Part shown: piece by piece, positions 22,139-30,663 of the stretch
Layout of the letters: every line of letters starts with the position of its first letter
How positions within the stretch are numbered: position 1 is the first letter of the stretch
NCBI RefSeq assembly: GCF_001426545.1
Contig: NZ_LMEZ01000008.1
Coordinates: 1-64,000 of the forward strand
Source of the DNA: Mycobacterium sp. Root135
GTDB lineage: Bacteria > Actinomycetota > Actinomycetes > Mycobacteriales > Mycobacteriaceae
DNA length: 64,000 bases
Direction: 5' to 3'
Translations under genes and position numbers: made by a program
The notes under the pieces: generated by a model
What the model was told of the DNA's origin: nothing
What the model saw: the letters and a program-made list of their open reading frames with translations, nothing else
Database searches by the model: none

Positions 22139-25059
22139 CTCGGCACGGGTACCGGCGCGGTGTCGGTCTCGTCGCTCGCCGGCGGTGGCGACGCAGGCTT
22201 CTTGAAGTGGTTGTCGCCGCGGGGGTAGACCACCAGCGGCCACCAGAACCAGCGGCCCAAGAGTGTTGCGATGGAAGGCATCAGCAGCGACCGCACGATG
22301 AAGGTGTCGACCAGCAGACCGATGGCGATCGTGGAGCCCATCTGCGCCAGCACCACCAGCTTGCTGAACATCATCGCCGCCATGGTCGCGGCGAACACCA
22401 GACCGGCCGATGTCACCACGCCGCCGGTGCCCGCCATCGAGCGGATGATGCCGGTCTTGAGCCCCGCGTGTATCTCGTCCTTGAACCGGGAGACCAGCAG
22501 AAGGTTGTAGTCCGAGCCGACGGCCAACAGGATGATTACCGACATCAGCATGACCAGCCACTGGATTGGCTTGCCAAAGAGGTCCTGCCACAACAGAACC
22601 GAGATTCCGAACGACGCAGCGATCGAACTGGCCGCCGTGGTCACGATGACCAGAGCGGCCACGGCGCTGCGGGTCAGGATGAGCATGATCATGAAGATCA
22701 GCGTCAACGCCGACACCACCGCGATCATCAGGTCGTACTTGGCGCCGTCTGCCATGTCCCGATACGTGGCCGCCACGCCACCGAGATAGATCTTGGCGTC
22801 GGAGAGGGACGACATCTTCAAGGCGTCCTGCGCGGCCTTGCGTTCGGAGTCGACCCTGGCGATGCCGTCGACGGTGGCGGGGTCGCCCTCGTGGGTGATG
22901 AACATGCGCGCGGACTTGCCGTCCGGGGACAGGAACATCGCGAGGCCGCGCTTGAAGTCCGGGTTGGTGAAGGCTTCGGGCGGCAGGAAGAACAGGTCGT
23001 CGTTCTTGGCGTCGTCGAACGCAGCTCCCATCGCCAGGGCGGTGTCGTTGGACGCCTGCATCTGGTCGAGCAGCGCCTTCTGCGAGTTGTACGACGCCAG
23101 AGCTAGATCGCGGCTCTGCTTCATCGTGGCGATCGTCTGCGGCAGCAGTGCGGTCAACTTCGGAGCCAGCGCGGACAGTTGATCGGTGTTGTTCTGGACG
23201 GCCCCCGTCCGGTCGGTCAATTCGTCGATCCCGTCGAGGGAGTCGAACAGCGAACGGATGGCGGCGCACAGCGGAATGTCGAAGCAGTGCGGCTCCCAGT
23301 AGAAGTACGCGCGCATCGGCCGGAACGTGTCGTCGAAGTTGGCGATGTTGTCCCGGAGCTTCTCGGTGGTCCCGAGCAGCTCCCGGGACTTCTCCGCCGA
23401 GTCCTGGGTGAGTGCGGTCTGCTGCAGTGACAGTTGGTACTGCTGCTCCAGGATGGCGATCGAGGCGTTCGTCGAATCGATCGTCCTCAGCTGATCGGCC
23501 AGCTGGGCCCGTTGGAACGGCAGGTTCATGTTGCTGGTCTGACCGGAGACGCTCGTCTGAAACGGAATCGAGCTGTGTTGGATCGGGATGCCGAGCGGCC
23601 GGGTGATGCTCTGCACCATGGCGATGCCGTCGGTGTGCATCACGTTGCGCGCCACGGCGTTGAGCACCAGCATGTCGGCGGGATTGCGCATGTCGTGCTC
23701 GGAGTTGACCATCAGGATGTCGGGATTCATTCGAGCCTGGGAGAAGTGCCGGTCGGCGGCGGCGAACCCGACGTTGGTCGGCGCGTCGTCGGGCAGGTAG
23801 TACTGGTCGTTGTAGGCCGGCTTGTAGCCGGGAATCGCCACGATGCCGATCAGCACCACGAACAGGCTGACGACGAAGATCGGTGCGGGCCAACGGACTA
23901 CCGCCGTTCCGACCTTGCGCCAGAAGCGGCTCTTGGCGGGCCGCTTCGACTCGTAGAGTCCGACCTTGCTGCCGAGGAAGAGCACCGCGGGACCAAGGGT
24001 GACCGAGATGATCACGACCACGATCATGCCGATGGCCACGGGTGCGCCCATGGTGCTGAAATAGGGCAGTCGGCAGAAGCTGAGGCAGAAGGTGGCGCCG
24101 GCGATGGTCAGGCCAGAACCCACGATGACGGGCGCGACGGACTTGAAGGTGGCGTAGTACGAATCGTCGCGGTCCAACCCCATCGCGCGGTCTTCTCGAT
24201 AGCGACCGAAGATGAAGATGCCGTAGTCCGTGGCTGCGGCGATCGCCAGCATCGTCAGGATGTTGCCTGCGAACGTCGTCAGACCGAATGCCCCGTTGGT
24301 CGCGAGCACCGACACCACGCCCCGCGCGGTCAGCAGTCCGAGGAATGTCAGGAACAGCTGAATCAGCGTCGTGCGAATCGATCGGTAGACGATCAACAGC
24401 ATCAGGGCGATCGCGGCGAGCGTGATCAACGTGATCTGGGCGAGGCTGGCGTTGCCGATGACGTGCAGGTCGTCGGTGAGGGCGGCCGGGCCGGCCACGT
24501 AGGCCTGCACACCCGGTGGGGCCTTGGTCTCGGCGATGACCTTGCGGACGAAGTCGACGCCTTCGTTGGCCTCCGTCTGCCCCTGCTCGCCAGCCAGGTT
24601 GATCATCACGTAGGACGCCTTGCCGTCGGCGCTTTGTGCGCCGGCCGCGGTCAAGGTGTCGCCCCAGAAGTCTTGAATGTGCTGGATGTGCTGGGGATCG
24701 GTCTGCAGCTTCTTGATGATCGCGTTGTAATAGTCGTGCGCGGGCGGGCCCAGCGGCTGCTGGCCCTCGATCACGACCATCACGGTGCTGTTGGAGTCGA
24801 ACTCCTTGAAGTTTCCGCCCATCAACTTCATCGACGTCATCGACGGTGCGTCCTCGGGCGCCATTGGCGCAGAGTGCAGCTCACCGACGACCTCCAGCTG
24901 AGGCGCAAGCACGTTCACCAGAACCGCCACCGCGATCCAGAACAGGACGATCGGGATCGAGAAGATCCGGATGGCGTGTGGCAGGTAGGGCCGCTTGGGT
25001 CGCTCTGCGTCACCGGACGGGGTTTCGGCCGGAGCTCGTCCGGGCGTCGCGTGGGTCAT
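22135..25059 (-). CDS. MmpL-family RND transporter
   Basis: 974 aa, the usual length of MmpL4/5-type proteins, with ~12 membrane segments and two large periplasmic loops. The paired Asp-Tyr dyads of the proton relay are present in AAATDYGIFIFGRY (~residue 280) and AVGSDYNLLLVSRF (~residue 848). The N-terminus is RIFSIPIVLFW. MmpL proteins export lipids, siderophores or drugs across the plasma membrane with a small MmpS partner. Its start overlaps the mmpS stop by 4 nt, and marR overlaps mmpS, so the three are one operon under a probable drug- or lipid-sensing repressor. Substrate not determinable. Confidence 0.93.
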   Translation of the reverse strand: MTHATPGRAPAETPSGDAERPKRPYLPHAIRIFSIPIVLFWIAVAVLVNVLAPQLEVVGELHSAPMAPEDAPSMTSMKLMGGNFKEFDSNSTVMVVIEGQQPLGPPAHDYYNAIIKKLQTDPQHIQHIQDFWGDTLTAAGAQSADGKASYVMINLAGEQGQTEANEGVDFVRKVIAETKAPPGVQAYVAGPAALTDDLHVIGNASLAQITLITLAAIALMLLIVYRSIRTTLIQLFLTFLGLLTARGVVSVLATNGAFGLTTFAGNILTMLAIAAATDYGIFIFGRYREDRAMGLDRDDSYYATFKSVAPVIVGSGLTIAGATFCLSFCRLPYFSTMGAPVAIGMIVVVIISVTLGPAVLFLGSKVGLYESKRPAKSRFWRKVGTAVVRWPAPIFVVSLFVVLIGIVAIPGYKPAYNDQYYLPDDAPTNVGFAAADRHFSQARMNPDILMVNSEHDMRNPADMLVLNAVARNVMHTDGIAMVQSITRPLGIPIQHSSIPFQTSVSGQTSNMNLPFQRAQLADQLRTIDSTNASIAILEQQYQLSLQQTALTQDSAEKSRELLGTTEKLRDNIANFDDTFRPMRAYFYWEPHCFDIPLCAAIRSLFDSLDGIDELTDRTGAVQNNTDQLSALAPKLTALLPQTIATMKQSRDLALASYNSQKALLDQMQASNDTALAMGAAFDDAKNDDLFFLPPEAFTNPDFKRGLAMFLSPDGKSARMFITHEGDPATVDGIARVDSERKAAQDALKMSSLSDAKIYLGGVAATYRDMADGAKYDLMIAVVSALTLIFMIMLILTRSAVAALVIVTTAASSIAASFGISVLLWQDLFGKPIQWLVMLMSVIILLAVGSDYNLLLVSRFKDEIHAGLKTGIIRSMAGTGGVVTSAGLVFAATMAAMMFSKLVVLAQMGSTIAIGLLVDTFIVRSLLMPSIATLLGRWFWWPLVVYPRGDNHFKKPASPPPASDETDTAPVPVPS

Positions 25060-25496
25060 GCCGACTTCACCAGGCAGTAGGTCTGGGCTTCGATTCCGTT
25101 CGCTGACTGTTCTTCACGGACGATTCCGTTCACGGTGACGCGGCATCCAATCTGATCTCCGTCGGCCCGCGCCATCAGGTTCGCGCTGACCGTGGGCAAC
25201 GTGGTCGACAGGGTGACCGACCACGGCAGCGACGCGGTGATCGTGTGGACCTTGGCGTCCGGGTCGAAGTAGCTGATGAGGGCCGTGTCGCCCGGTGAGC
25301 CGTAGACGTCGTACACCATGACCTTCGGGTTGAACTGGACGATTTCGATGCCAGAGCCGGCGTTGGCGTTGAGGTTCTGGGAGGCGAATTGACCGTGCAA
25401 GCGGTAGACCACCAGACCGGAAACCGCCAGCACGACGACCAAGACCAGGGGAATCCACAGTGTCTTGACCACGCGACCGATGGGGTTGTTCTTCAC
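25056..25496 (-). CDS. MmpS-family membrane accessory protein
   Basis: 146 aa from GTG 25496 (MKNNPIGRVVKTLWIP). One N-terminal membrane helix (LWIPLVLVVVLAVSGLVVYRLHG), then the MmpS beta-sandwich: PKVMVYDVYGSPGDTALISYFD, LPWSVTLSTTLPTVSANLMARADG, IGCRVTVNGIVREEQSANG. The two Cys residues expected for the extracytoplasmic domain are present (IGCRV and TYCLV). MmpS proteins bind and assist the partner MmpL. GTGA overlap with the marR stop upstream and ATGA overlap with mmpL downstream give tight coupling. Confidence 0.92.
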   Translation of the reverse strand: MKNNPIGRVVKTLWIPLVLVVVLAVSGLVVYRLHGQFASQNLNANAGSGIEIVQFNPKVMVYDVYGSPGDTALISYFDPDAKVHTITASLPWSVTLSTTLPTVSANLMARADGDQIGCRVTVNGIVREEQSANGIEAQTYCLVKSA

Positions 25497-25981
25497 GTCG
25501 ACGCCTTCCACTGATCGTCGTCGGGCGGGCAGCCCGCATTTGCGGCGAGCCTGCGCAGGATGGGAAGCGCAACGTTGGCCGAGAGCAGCAGCGCGTGCCG
25601 CTCGTCGGGCGTCAGGGTCTCCAACAGCTCGCCGAGGCGTTCCCTGCGCAGGCGTCTGCGGTCGTCGAGGGCTTCCTGGCCAAGCTCGGTGATGCCGACG
25701 AGGGTGCCCCGGCCGTCCTCGGGATCGGCGGTGCGGGTGACGAATCCCTGCCGCTCCAGCCGTGTGATCAGCTGAGTCATCGACGGTTGACTGATGCCCT
25801 CCTTGGCGGCCAGGGTGGTCAGCCGGAGCGGACCTTCCCGGCACACCCTGTTGATCACGAACAGGGCGGAGACGCCCAAATCGGTTCTGTCGGTCAGGAA
25901 CCGGGCGGTCAGGTCGACGGCCTGATCGAGGAAGCCGCCGACGCAGTCACCGGCGATTCGTTCGCCCGACTCGTCGTTCAC
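25493..25981 (-). CDS. MarR-family regulator of the mmpS-mmpL operon
   Basis: 162 aa from GTG 25981. Winged helix at ~45-110: LTTLAAKEGISQPSMTQLITRLERQGFVTRTADPEDGRGTLVGIT in pieces, the canonical MarR recognition helix and D-x-R wing. Helices at both ends form the dimer interface. It is the first gene of a coupled marR-mmpS-mmpL operon. By sequence it is not the Rv0678 type that controls mmpS5-mmpL5 in M. tuberculosis, though the gene partnership is analogous. Repression of the pump, relieved by a transported compound, is the likely role. Confidence 0.88.
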   Translation of the reverse strand: MNDESGERIAGDCVGGFLDQAVDLTARFLTDRTDLGVSALFVINRVCREGPLRLTTLAAKEGISQPSMTQLITRLERQGFVTRTADPEDGRGTLVGITELGQEALDDRRRLRRERLGELLETLTPDERHALLLSANVALPILRRLAANAGCPPDDDQWKAST

Positions 25982-25986
25982 CCGCT

Positions 25987-25999
25987 AGGTATATCACCT
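25987..25999. promoter_or_regulatory. Candidate MarR operator
   Basis: AGGT-ATATC-ACCT is an AT-centred short inverted repeat 6-18 bp upstream of the marR start. The position suits autorepression; the arms are only 4 bp, so support is weak. Confidence 0.35.
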
Positions 26000-26112
26000 G
26001 GCCTATGCAGTGGCGAATCGACGGCGGACGCAGGATCTTGGCAGAAAGTTCACAGAAAAGACGCTGCGGTGCAGCGCCTCCGATCAACCGGCGCCGGTGG
26101 AACTTTCATTCA

Positions 26113-26134
26113 CCGGGGTTCGAAACCGCCCCGG
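26113..26134 (-). terminator. Stem-loop downstream of the cysteine-desulfurase-like gene
   Basis: CCGGGG (26113-26118) pairs with CCCCGG (26129-26134) around a 10-nt loop. It lies ~80 bp past the stop of the minus-strand gene to its right and before the marR promoter, so it may separate the two units. No U tract. Confidence 0.4.
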
Positions 26135-26215
26135 CGGCCAAAGCTCTTTGAGAGGTGCTTCGCCGGGCTGTGCATAACGTGCCCTATGTATCGAGCGGTT
26201 GTGCTCACCGGAACG

Positions 26216-27439
26216 TCAGCGCAGCGCGTCGCCGAGCACTCGGAGCAACCGGTCGACGTCGGCAGCGGTGTTGTACGGCGCCAAGCCGATCCGCAGCCCG
26301 CCCGCATCGCCGAGGCCGAGCAGCCTGGCTGCCTCGTACGCGTAGAACGACCCGGCCGGGGCGTTGACGTCCTGTTCGGCGAGTGCCGCGCTGATCTCGA
26401 CGGCGTCGCGGCCCTCGAAGGTCACCAGCAGCGTTGGGGTCCGTCGGCTGGCCGTCGAGTGAATCCGCACTCCGGCAATATCTCTGAGGCCCGACTCGAT
26501 CCGCCGGCGCAGTCCGTCCTCGTGGACTTCCAGGGCCCCCAGGCTCGCGACGAGTCTCTCGCGGCGAGAGCCGGCGGCACCCGTCATACCCGCGAGGAAG
26601 TCGACGGCGGCCGTCGCGCCGGCCATCACTTCGTATGGCAGCGTGCCCAATTCGAAGCGTTCCGGAACTCGATCGGGAGACGGGAGCAGCTTGGCGGGAC
26701 GCAGCCCGTCAAGCACGTCGGCTCTGCCGACCACCACTCCGCAGTGCGGGCCAAGGAATTTGTATGGCGAGCATGCGAAGAAGTCGGCGCCGAGCTCTTG
26801 GACGTCGACGACGCCGTGTGCGGTGTAGTGCACGCCGTCGACGTAGAGCAGCGCACCCGTGGCGTGGGTCAGTTCGGCGATGGCCCGCACGTCGGGCATG
26901 GTGCCGATCAGGTTCGAGGCGGCGGTCACCGCGACGAGCCGCGTACGGTCGGTCAGCTGCGCCGCGACGGCGGCCACCGGGAGCTCCGAGGTGTCTGGGT
27001 CGAAGTCCACCCATCGCACCGTCGCACCCGCCGCGGCGGCGGCGAGCACCCACGGCCGCACGTTCGCGTCGTGGTCGAGCCGCGTCACCACGACCTCGTC
27101 GCCGGGGCCCCAACCGGCGGCCAGCGTGCGCGACAGGTCGAAGGTCAGCGCGGTCATGCTGCGCCCGAAGATCACCTCGTCGGGGTCGGCGTTGAGCAGA
27201 TCGGCAAGTGCGGCACGACATTCGACGACGATGGCCTCGGCGTTGCGCGCCGCGGCGGTGGCGTGCCCGCGGTTGGACAGCGGTCGCAGCATCGCGTCGC
27301 GAACGGCGTCGGCAACGGCGGTTGGCGTCTGCGAGCCACCCGGCCCGTCGAAGAACGCGGTGCCGCCGTCGACGGCGGGAAAGTGGGCGCGGACCGCCTC
27401 GGCGTCGAAGGCGGTTTCGGTGTCGCGTTGACCGGTCAC
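26216..27439 (-). CDS. Cysteine desulfurase-like PLP enzyme (TIGR01976 type)
   Basis: 407 aa from GTG 27439. Fold-type I aminotransferase class V: VRAHFPAV start, FFDGPGGSQTPTAV (29-42), D201-G-V-H204 for cofactor and substrate binding, and SPYKFLGPHCG with the PLP lysine K227. This signature matches the VC1184/TIGR01976 group of cysteine-desulfurase-like proteins rather than IscS or SufS. I see no IscS/SufS-style catalytic Cys loop near the C-terminus, so sulfur transfer is unproven; a different C-S or C-N lyase role is possible. It is divergent from the dialkylglycine decarboxylase with only 54 bp between starts, suggesting shared regulation. Confidence 0.86.
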   Translation of the reverse strand: MTGQRDTETAFDAEAVRAHFPAVDGGTAFFDGPGGSQTPTAVADAVRDAMLRPLSNRGHATAAARNAEAIVVECRAALADLLNADPDEVIFGRSMTALTFDLSRTLAAGWGPGDEVVVTRLDHDANVRPWVLAAAAAGATVRWVDFDPDTSELPVAAVAAQLTDRTRLVAVTAASNLIGTMPDVRAIAELTHATGALLYVDGVHYTAHGVVDVQELGADFFACSPYKFLGPHCGVVVGRADVLDGLRPAKLLPSPDRVPERFELGTLPYEVMAGATAAVDFLAGMTGAAGSRRERLVASLGALEVHEDGLRRRIESGLRDIAGVRIHSTASRRTPTLLVTFEGRDAVEISAALAEQDVNAPAGSFYAYEAARLLGLGDAGGLRIGLAPYNTAADVDRLLRVLGDALR

Positions 27440-27493
27440 CAACGAAGTCTGACCCACGCTCGGCGCGCCCGCAGCGAGCGGCATACTCGTGTC

Positions 27494-28789
27494 GTGGACA
27501 CCAAGCAGTTCTGGACGAACGCCGACCGACACGTGGTGCGCTACGGGGCGGCCTTCGTCCCGCGGGTCATCAAGCGGGCCAATGGAAGTCATGTGTACGA
27601 CGAGAGCGGGACGGCGATCCTCGACTTCACCTCGGGGCAGATGAGCTCGGTGCTGGGGCATTCCCATCCCGACGTCGTGGCCACGGTGTCGGAGGCGGTC
27701 GCCACCCTCGACCACCTCTACAGCGGCATGCTCAGCGAGCCGGTGGTGGAGCTGTCGGCCACGCTCGCGGCCACCCTGCCCGACTCGTTGACCAAGGTGC
27801 TGCTGCTGACCACCGGCGCCGAGTCCAACGAAGCCGCCATCAAGATGGCCAAGCTCTACACCGGCAGGTACGAGGTGGTGTCGTTCGACCGGTCGTGGCA
27901 CGGCATGACCTCGGGGGCGGCGTCGGCGACGTTCAGCGCGGGGCGACGCGGCTACGGCCCGCCGATGCCTGGCAACCTGACCTTGCCGACGCCGAACGCC
28001 TACCGGTCACCGTTCCGGAATTCCGACGGCAGCTACGACTGGCGCACGGAGCTGGAGTACGGCTTCGCGGCGGTCGACGCGCAATCCTCGGGCAGCCTCG
28101 CCGCGTGCCTCGTCGAGCCGATCCTGTCCTCGGGCGGCATCATCGAACCGCCGCCCGGCTACCTGGCCCGACTCTCCGAACTCTGCGTCGAGCGCGGGAT
28201 GCTGCTGATCGCCGACGAGGCGCAGACCGGAATCGGCCGCACGGGAACGATGTACGCCCTCGAACGCGACGGCGTCGTCCCGGATCTGTTGACGCTGTCG
28301 AAGACGCTCGGCGCCGGTCTGCCGGTGGCCGCCGTCGTCACCACCGACGACATCGAATCCGTCTGTCACGAGCGGGGTTTCCTGTTCTTCACCACCCACG
28401 TGTCGGATCCGCTTGCCGCGTCCGTCGCCCTGACGGTGCTGACGGTCGTCGAACGTGACGGGCTCGTCGACCGGGCTGCCGTCCTCGGACGGCACCTCGG
28501 AACGCGGCTGGCCGCGCTCCGCGATCGGCACGAGCAGGTTGGCGACGTGCGTGGCCGGGGGTTGTTGCAGGGCGTCGAGCTGGTCGCCGACAAGGTGAGC
28601 AAGGCACCCGCCGACGACCTCGGGGCGAGGGTCACCGCCGAGTGCCTTCAGCGGGGGCTGCACATGAACATCGTGCAGCTGCCGGGCATGGGCGGAATCT
28701 TCCGCATCGCCCCGCCGCTGACGATCACCGACGCCGATCTCGACGCGGGATTGGACATCCTGTCCGACGCGCTGGCGGCCTGCCTGTAG
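27494..28789 (+). CDS. dgdA: 2,2-Dialkylglycine decarboxylase
   Basis: 431 aa from GTG 27494 (MDTKQFWTNADRHVVRYG). It is a class III PLP enzyme, strikingly like the Burkholderia DGD: ILDFTSGQMSSVLGHSHPDVV, SWHGMTSGAASATFSAGR, EPILSSGGIIEPP, DEAQTGIGRTGTM, LTLSKTLGAGLP and NIVQLPGMGGIFRIAPPLT. Residues matching the known active site are Q49, W135, S213, D241 and PLP lysine K270. The enzyme decarboxylates 2-aminoisobutyrate or isovaline and transaminates pyruvate to alanine. A much longer upstream open frame is an artefact of GC-rich DNA. Its stop abuts the stop of the convergent oxidoreductase gene. Confidence 0.9.
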   Translation: MDTKQFWTNADRHVVRYGAAFVPRVIKRANGSHVYDESGTAILDFTSGQMSSVLGHSHPDVVATVSEAVATLDHLYSGMLSEPVVELSATLAATLPDSLTKVLLLTTGAESNEAAIKMAKLYTGRYEVVSFDRSWHGMTSGAASATFSAGRRGYGPPMPGNLTLPTPNAYRSPFRNSDGSYDWRTELEYGFAAVDAQSSGSLAACLVEPILSSGGIIEPPPGYLARLSELCVERGMLLIADEAQTGIGRTGTMYALERDGVVPDLLTLSKTLGAGLPVAAVVTTDDIESVCHERGFLFFTTHVSDPLAASVALTVLTVVERDGLVDRAAVLGRHLGTRLAALRDRHEQVGDVRGRGLLQGVELVADKVSKAPADDLGARVTAECLQRGLHMNIVQLPGMGGIFRIAPPLTITDADLDAGLDILSDALAACL

Positions 28790-29719
28790 TCAGGAGCCCA
28801 GCCGGGCGGCGAGAGCCGACCCGAGCCGGTGCCCGGACAGCCATGCGGACTCGATGCGCGGCGCACCGGACGGGCACCACGAGTCGCCGCACAATCCGAG
28901 CGGACGTCCCGCGTGGTCGGTCAATCCGAAGGCGTCCTCGCCATGGGTCGTAACGGGTTTCGCGAACGTCCAGCGGTGGGCGTGGGTCCACTCCGGGGGT
29001 GGCGTGACGTCCATGACCCGGCGCAGCGCGTCGAGGACGGGTGCCACCGCGTCGTCGGGATTCTGCAGATGGGCGCTGGCGCGGTCGGCGGTGGTGTGTA
29101 CGACGAGCACCGCGGCGCCGTCACCGCGCCGCGAGCCGTCGTCGGCGACGGTGGTGACGTCGGCGTCGTCGTTGACGAAGGCTGCGTCCGGAAATGGCCA
29201 GCAGCGCTGCTCCCAGCCCGCCACGACGGTGATCACCGGTTCGTAGTCGACCCAGTCGGCGGCGTCGGGGGCGAGGCGGGCGGCCTGCGGATCGGGCATC
29301 GCCAAAACGATTGCGTCATGGTCCAATTCGTCGAGGGAGTCGACTGTTCGCTCGCACCGCACCCCGTCGGGCAGCGTTGCCCGCACCAGGGACCGAAGCC
29401 CGCCGGGAGTGGCGTAGCGCATCGGGCCAGAGGTGGTCTGATGGCCGTCGGCGGAGTACACGTCGAGCGTGTCGGTCCAGTCCCGCACCAGCTTCTGGGC
29501 CGACCATCGCTCGACGGCGGCGACGAAGTCGGGCTCCTTGGCCGTGAAGTACGCAGCGCCCAGGTCCACCCGGCGGCCGTGCAACTCCGGCGACGCCATC
29601 CGCCCGCCCGGCGCGCGGCCCCGTTCGATCAGCTCGGCCGAGATACCGTGTTCGCGAAGGACGTGGGCGCATATCGCGCCGGAGATGCCTGCACCGACGA
29701 CTGCGACTCGCGAGGACAT
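28790..29719 (-). CDS. FAD-dependent amine-oxidase-like protein (renalase-like)
   Basis: 309 aa from ATG 29719. N-terminal FAD fold VAVVGAGISGAICAHVLREHG, then IERGRAPGGRMASPELHGRRVDLGAAYFT, the GGRM...D.GA pattern of the flavin amine-oxidase superfamily and renalase-like bacterial proteins. The C-terminal ends LCGDSWCPSGAPRIESAWLSGHRLGSALAARL, the second FAD contact. Length (~310) fits the renalase-like group rather than full amine oxidases. Substrate unknown; oxidation of a reduced nicotinamide isomer or an amine is possible. It is the last gene of a minus-strand run with a 10-bp gap to the hydroxyacid dehydrogenase gene. Confidence 0.83.
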   Translation of the reverse strand: MSSRVAVVGAGISGAICAHVLREHGISAELIERGRAPGGRMASPELHGRRVDLGAAYFTAKEPDFVAAVERWSAQKLVRDWTDTLDVYSADGHQTTSGPMRYATPGGLRSLVRATLPDGVRCERTVDSLDELDHDAIVLAMPDPQAARLAPDAADWVDYEPVITVVAGWEQRCWPFPDAAFVNDDADVTTVADDGSRRGDGAAVLVVHTTADRASAHLQNPDDAVAPVLDALRRVMDVTPPPEWTHAHRWTFAKPVTTHGEDAFGLTDHAGRPLGLCGDSWCPSGAPRIESAWLSGHRLGSALAARLGS

Positions 29720-29729
29720 GGCTCCCAAC

Positions 29730-30647
29730 CTAGTCCGGAACGATCACGGCGTTAGGCGGCCGACCGCCCGTGGCGAAGACGTCGATCTGTTCCATGGCGA
29801 TTCGCAACGCCCGGTCCCACGCCCCCTCGGTGCTTCCCGCGACGTGCGGGGTGATGACGAGGTTCGGCGTGGACCACAGCGGGTGCCCGGGCGGCAGCGG
29901 TTCCGGATCGGTGACGTCGAGCGCGGCGCGGAGCCGGCCCGAGGTCAGCTCGGCGATCAACGCGTCGGTGTCGACGGCATTGCCGCGGCCGGCGTTGACG
30001 ACCACCGTGCCGTCGCGCAGCCGGCCCAGGAACGCGGCGTCGAGAAGGTGGTAGGTCTCCTTGGTCGCCGGCAGCATCGCGACCACGGCGTCGGCGTTGG
30101 GGAGCAGGGCGTCGACGTCGGCGAGGGCGACGACACCGTCGCGGGCCCGCTGGCCGACGAGCGTCACCTCGACCTCGAACGGTGCGAGCCGCGCCGCCAG
30201 GTTGACGGCCAGATCGCCTGCGCCGAGGACGACGACGCGCTTGCCGATCAGCGTCTCGGTGTCCTTGAAACCCCAGACGCCGTCGGCCTGCATGGCACGA
30301 AACCCCGGCAGGTCGCGGTAGATGGACAGCAACACCGCCACCGCCCACTCGGCCGTCGAGCCGCCGTGCGCGCCACGCCCGTTGGACAGCATCACGCCAG
30401 CGGGCAGGTGGGGGACCCACTGTTCATAGCCGGCGTTGAGGGTCTGGACGAGGCGCAGATTCGGCAGGTCGACGAACCGGGCTCCGGTCGCCGCGGCGTC
30501 GTCGAATCCCACCACGACGACGTCGGCGTCGAGGTGGTCGGACGGCCACGGATCACCGGGCCGGTAGAACGCCGTCGTCAGGCCCTCAGATGGGGCGGGA
30601 AGTTCGAGGCCGAGGTCGTCTGGGACGAGCACTTTCACGGTGTCCAC
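29730..30647 (-). CDS. D-isomer-specific 2-hydroxyacid dehydrogenase family protein
   Basis: 305 aa from GTG 30647. NAD-binding domain ~100-275 with KRVVVLGAGDLAVNLAARL, catalytic Arg in VVNAGRGNAVDTDAL, Glu in DVTDPEPLPPGHPLW and His in VITPHVAGSTEGAW, the R-E-H triad of the family. The dinucleotide loop is atypical: GAGDLA in place of GxGxIG. Length is at the short end. It probably reduces a 2-oxoacid with NAD(P)H; substrate unknown. It sits between an alpha/beta hydrolase (16-bp gap) and a renalase-like oxidoreductase (10-bp gap), consistent with one operon. Confidence 0.87.
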   Translation of the reverse strand: MDTVKVLVPDDLGLELPAPSEGLTTAFYRPGDPWPSDHLDADVVVVGFDDAAATGARFVDLPNLRLVQTLNAGYEQWVPHLPAGVMLSNGRGAHGGSTAEWAVAVLLSIYRDLPGFRAMQADGVWGFKDTETLIGKRVVVLGAGDLAVNLAARLAPFEVEVTLVGQRARDGVVALADVDALLPNADAVVAMLPATKETYHLLDAAFLGRLRDGTVVVNAGRGNAVDTDALIAELTSGRLRAALDVTDPEPLPPGHPLWSTPNLVITPHVAGSTEGAWDRALRIAMEQIDVFATGGRPPNAVIVPD

Positions 30648-30663
30648 GCTAGTTATGTCCGGG

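Noticed and set aside
21806..23893. 695-codon minus-strand frame overlapping mmpL
   Set aside because: Shadow of mmpL in another frame with low-complexity Arg-rich translation.
25493..25981. Orthologue of M. tuberculosis Rv0678 (mmpR5)
   Set aside because: The helix-turn-helix and flanking helices do not resemble Rv0678 as I recall its sequence, and the gene is in the pump operon, not divergent.
26113..26140. tRNA 3'-end-like GGTTCGAAACC followed by CGGCGGCCA
   Set aside because: The T-stem does not pair well (two mismatches in five) and no D-arm or anticodon arm exists upstream, so it is not a tRNA or a clear tRNA-derived att site.
25595..27493. Plus-strand open frame in front of dgdA
   Set aside because: It runs antisense to marR and the cysteine-desulfurase-like gene with no family features; the DGD homology starts at 27494.
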